This document shows, piece after piece, positions 62,808-64,000 of a stretch of 64,000 nt of DNA. The DNA lies in assembly GCF_014982715.1 (NCBI RefSeq), contig NZ_JADCJY010000001.1, positions 930,001 to 994,000 on the forward strand, written 5' to 3'. A program made the position numbers and the translations under genes. Position 1 is the first letter of the stretch. Each line of letters starts with the position of its first letter. This DNA comes from Gallalistipes aquisgranensis. Lineage in GTDB: Bacteria; Bacteroidota; Bacteroidia; Bacteroidales; Rikenellaceae. A model generated the notes under the pieces. That model had not been told where the DNA came from, did not search any database, and worked only from the letters and a program-made list of their open reading frames with translations.

Positions 62808-62843
62808 AAGGAACCGGGAACGGATATCCGTTCCCGGTTCCTT
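62808..62843. terminator. 36-bp perfect palindrome, bidirectional terminator
   Basis: AAGGAACCGGGAACGGAT (62808-62825) is directly followed by its exact reverse complement (62826-62843). Between the convergent DUF4374 and plug-only genes, so it may stop both transcripts; the following T-run is short (TTGTTT). Confidence 0.75.
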
Positions 62844-62850
62844 GTTTATC

Positions 62851-63570
62851 CTACGGGCGACTGCTTTTGGTCGTGATGATGACGACCCCGTTGGCTCCCC
62901 GCGATCCGTAGATGGCCCCGTCTTTGAGGACTTCGACCGTCCGTATGTCTGAAATGTTGACCAGCCGGTTGACCGTATCGAAATCGTCGAAAACCTGACC
63001 GTCAACCACGATGAGGGCTCCCGTGCTGAGCATGAATGAATTGGTGCCGCGGATTCGGATTTCGTAATTGCCGTCCTCCCCCACTACGTCCACGCCGGCG
63101 ATTCTGCCTTTGAGATACGATGCCAAATCGGTATATCCGGAGACTGAAAGGTCTTGGTCCGGATCGAGCCGGTTGGCGGGGAGAACGTTCAGGTATTCCG
63201 GAATTTGTTCATAGCCGATATTGATCGTACGGCCTTTGGTCGAACCTGCGCGAAGCTGTTTGCCGGAGAGAACGATACGGGCCGAATCCAATCCCTCCAG
63301 CGGAAGGGCTCCGAACAGACCGGAGCAGACCAGGTAAAGCGTGTCAGTACCGGTACATTTCAGTTCCGTTCTGCCGTGCAACGGAAACATTCGGCGGGTC
63401 GAATCGCTGGTCAGCAGTCCGAAAGCGGCCGTATTCTTTACTGTTTTGCCCCGCTTGTTTACTACGGAGATCGTGAGCGTACGCAGGGAATCGGCGGTCG
63501 GCTCGGGAACGGAAGCGCAAACCGCGGAAGCGGCCAAGCAGAGTAATGGGAGAAACGCGGTCTTTTTCAT
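62851..63570 (-). CDS. Plug-only SusC-like protein
   Basis: 239 residues. Signal peptide to about residue 19; residues 25-110 are beta-rich and not recognised; from about 120 is a TonB plug domain (YTDLASYLKGRIAGVDVVGE, IRIRGTNSF, ALIVVDGQVFDDF) ending with the SusC signature LKDGAIYGSRGANGVVIITT followed by four residues and the stop. There is no barrel. It is not a simple truncation, since it has its own start, signal and terminator. It may be a periplasmic protein or one that interacts with receptors; function unknown. Confidence 0.75.
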   Translation of the reverse strand: MKKTAFLPLLCLAASAVCASVPEPTADSLRTLTISVVNKRGKTVKNTAAFGLLTSDSTRRMFPLHGRTELKCTGTDTLYLVCSGLFGALPLEGLDSARIVLSGKQLRAGSTKGRTINIGYEQIPEYLNVLPANRLDPDQDLSVSGYTDLASYLKGRIAGVDVVGEDGNYEIRIRGTNSFMLSTGALIVVDGQVFDDFDTVNRLVNISDIRTVEVLKDGAIYGSRGANGVVIITTKSSRP

Positions 63571-63662
63571 GGCGTTCGAAAGTTTGTCCTTAAATGTACG
63601 GAATCCCGGAATAAAACGGAAATAACTGAAAGGGCTTTTTTCCTGTTTTTCGGATATTTTGA

Positions 63663-63670
63663 TATTTTTG
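63663..63670 (+). promoter_or_regulatory. -7 element of the acyl-CoA synthetase gene
   Basis: TATTTTTG, 23 bases before the ATG at 63694. Confidence 0.55.
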
Positions 63671-63693
63671 CGCCGTTACAGGAAACCGTTTGT

Positions 63694-64000
63694 ATGAAAA
63701 AGACCCTGATTGACCTGTTCGAACAATCCGTAAGGCAATACGCTGCCAATACATTTTTGCTGGAGAAGAAAGAGAGCGATACGTTCCTGCCCATGACCTA
63801 CGGTGAAGCCCGCGGTGTGGTTTATAATCTGGGAGCGGGACTGGTCGCTTCGGGTATTCGGCCACGGGAGAAAGTGTCGATTCTTTCCGAAGGCCGCAAC
63901 GACTGGATATTGTCCGAACTGGCCCTGCTCTATGCCGGAGCGATCAGCGTTCCGCTCTCGGTCAAACTGGAGGAAAGCAACGATCTGCTTTTCCGGTTAA
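63694..64000 (+). CDS. AMP-dependent acyl-CoA synthetase, N-terminal part (3' truncated)
   Basis: About 102 residues before the window ends. MKKTLIDLFEQSVRQYAANT, PMTYGEARGVVYNLGAGLVA and REKVSILSEGRNDWILSELALLYAGAISVPL are the N-terminal part of long-chain fatty-acid:CoA ligases (AMP-binding superfamily). The P-loop and catalytic motifs lie beyond the edge. Confidence 0.88.
   Translation, partial: MKKTLIDLFEQSVRQYAANTFLLEKKESDTFLPMTYGEARGVVYNLGAGLVASGIRPREKVSILSEGRNDWILSELALLYAGAISVPLSVKLEESNDLLFRL

Noticed and set aside
1-64000. CRISPR array, rRNA operon or prophage
   Set aside because: No regularly spaced repeats, no rRNA-like sequence and no phage structural genes were seen.

Overview
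The window looks like chromosomal DNA of a Bacteroidota bacterium, most likely a gut Rikenellaceae/Alistipes-type organism (genus is inference). The signs are: SusC/SusD pairs and other TonB-dependent receptors, lipoproteins with Bacteroidota-only domains (DUF4369, DUF5017, DUF4374, fimbrillin-like), a Rho factor with a long disordered insert, and repeated promoters of the Bacteroidota type (TTTG, about 19-20 bp, TAnnTTTG). Base composition is mildly GC-rich. There is no rRNA, CRISPR array or intact insertion sequence.

Layout. 1-3.1 kb: end of a DUF1015 gene, then a four-gene 2-oxoacid:ferredoxin oxidoreductase operon. 3.2-7.7 kb (minus): metal ABC permease, LptF/G permease, ribBA, fmt. 7.8-15.3 kb (plus): DUF4369 lipoprotein, mtaB, an orphan HAMP membrane protein with TrkH and a SPOR-like protein, then nfeD-floA. 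15.3-26.7 kb (minus): MFS transporter and a full kdp potassium-ATPase locus with four very small membrane proteins (KdpF and three unnamed), kdpA, kdpB, kdpC, an outer-membrane protein, a KdpD split over two genes, and an NtrC-type regulator next to a probable sigma-54 promoter. 27-38 kb (plus): a polysaccharide-utilisation-like locus with esterase, SusC, SusD, DUF5017 protein, a fimbrillin-like protein and an Asp-box propeller protein; the last two share a domain present four times. Two promoters with LacI-type operators precede it.

38-44.3 kb: a redox/sulfur-relay block (CoA-disulfide-reductase-like fusion with rhodanese, TusA and DsrE domains, broken DUF6132 gene, thioredoxin, 4Fe-4S protein, MarR regulator, pirin) bordered by decayed sequence and a tRNA-Gly. 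44.4-52.1 kb: S1/P1 nuclease, GT87-like glycosyltransferase, rho, kdsB, LuxC-type reductase, pRiA4b ORF-3-like protein and miaA. 52.2-58.8 kb: trp operon in the order B-E-G-D-C-F-A behind a leader peptide with three Trp codons in a row and a transcription attenuator. 58.9-64 kb: tRNA-Leu, TonB receptor plus DUF4374 lipoprotein, a plug-only SusC-like protein, and the start of an acyl-CoA synthetase gene.

Most of the window is ordinary housekeeping. The parts most worth a second look are the trp attenuator, the kdp locus with its small proteins and sigma-54 control, the repeated domain of the 34-38 kb pair, and the broken DUF6132 gene. All calls come from reading the sequence; no database search was run.
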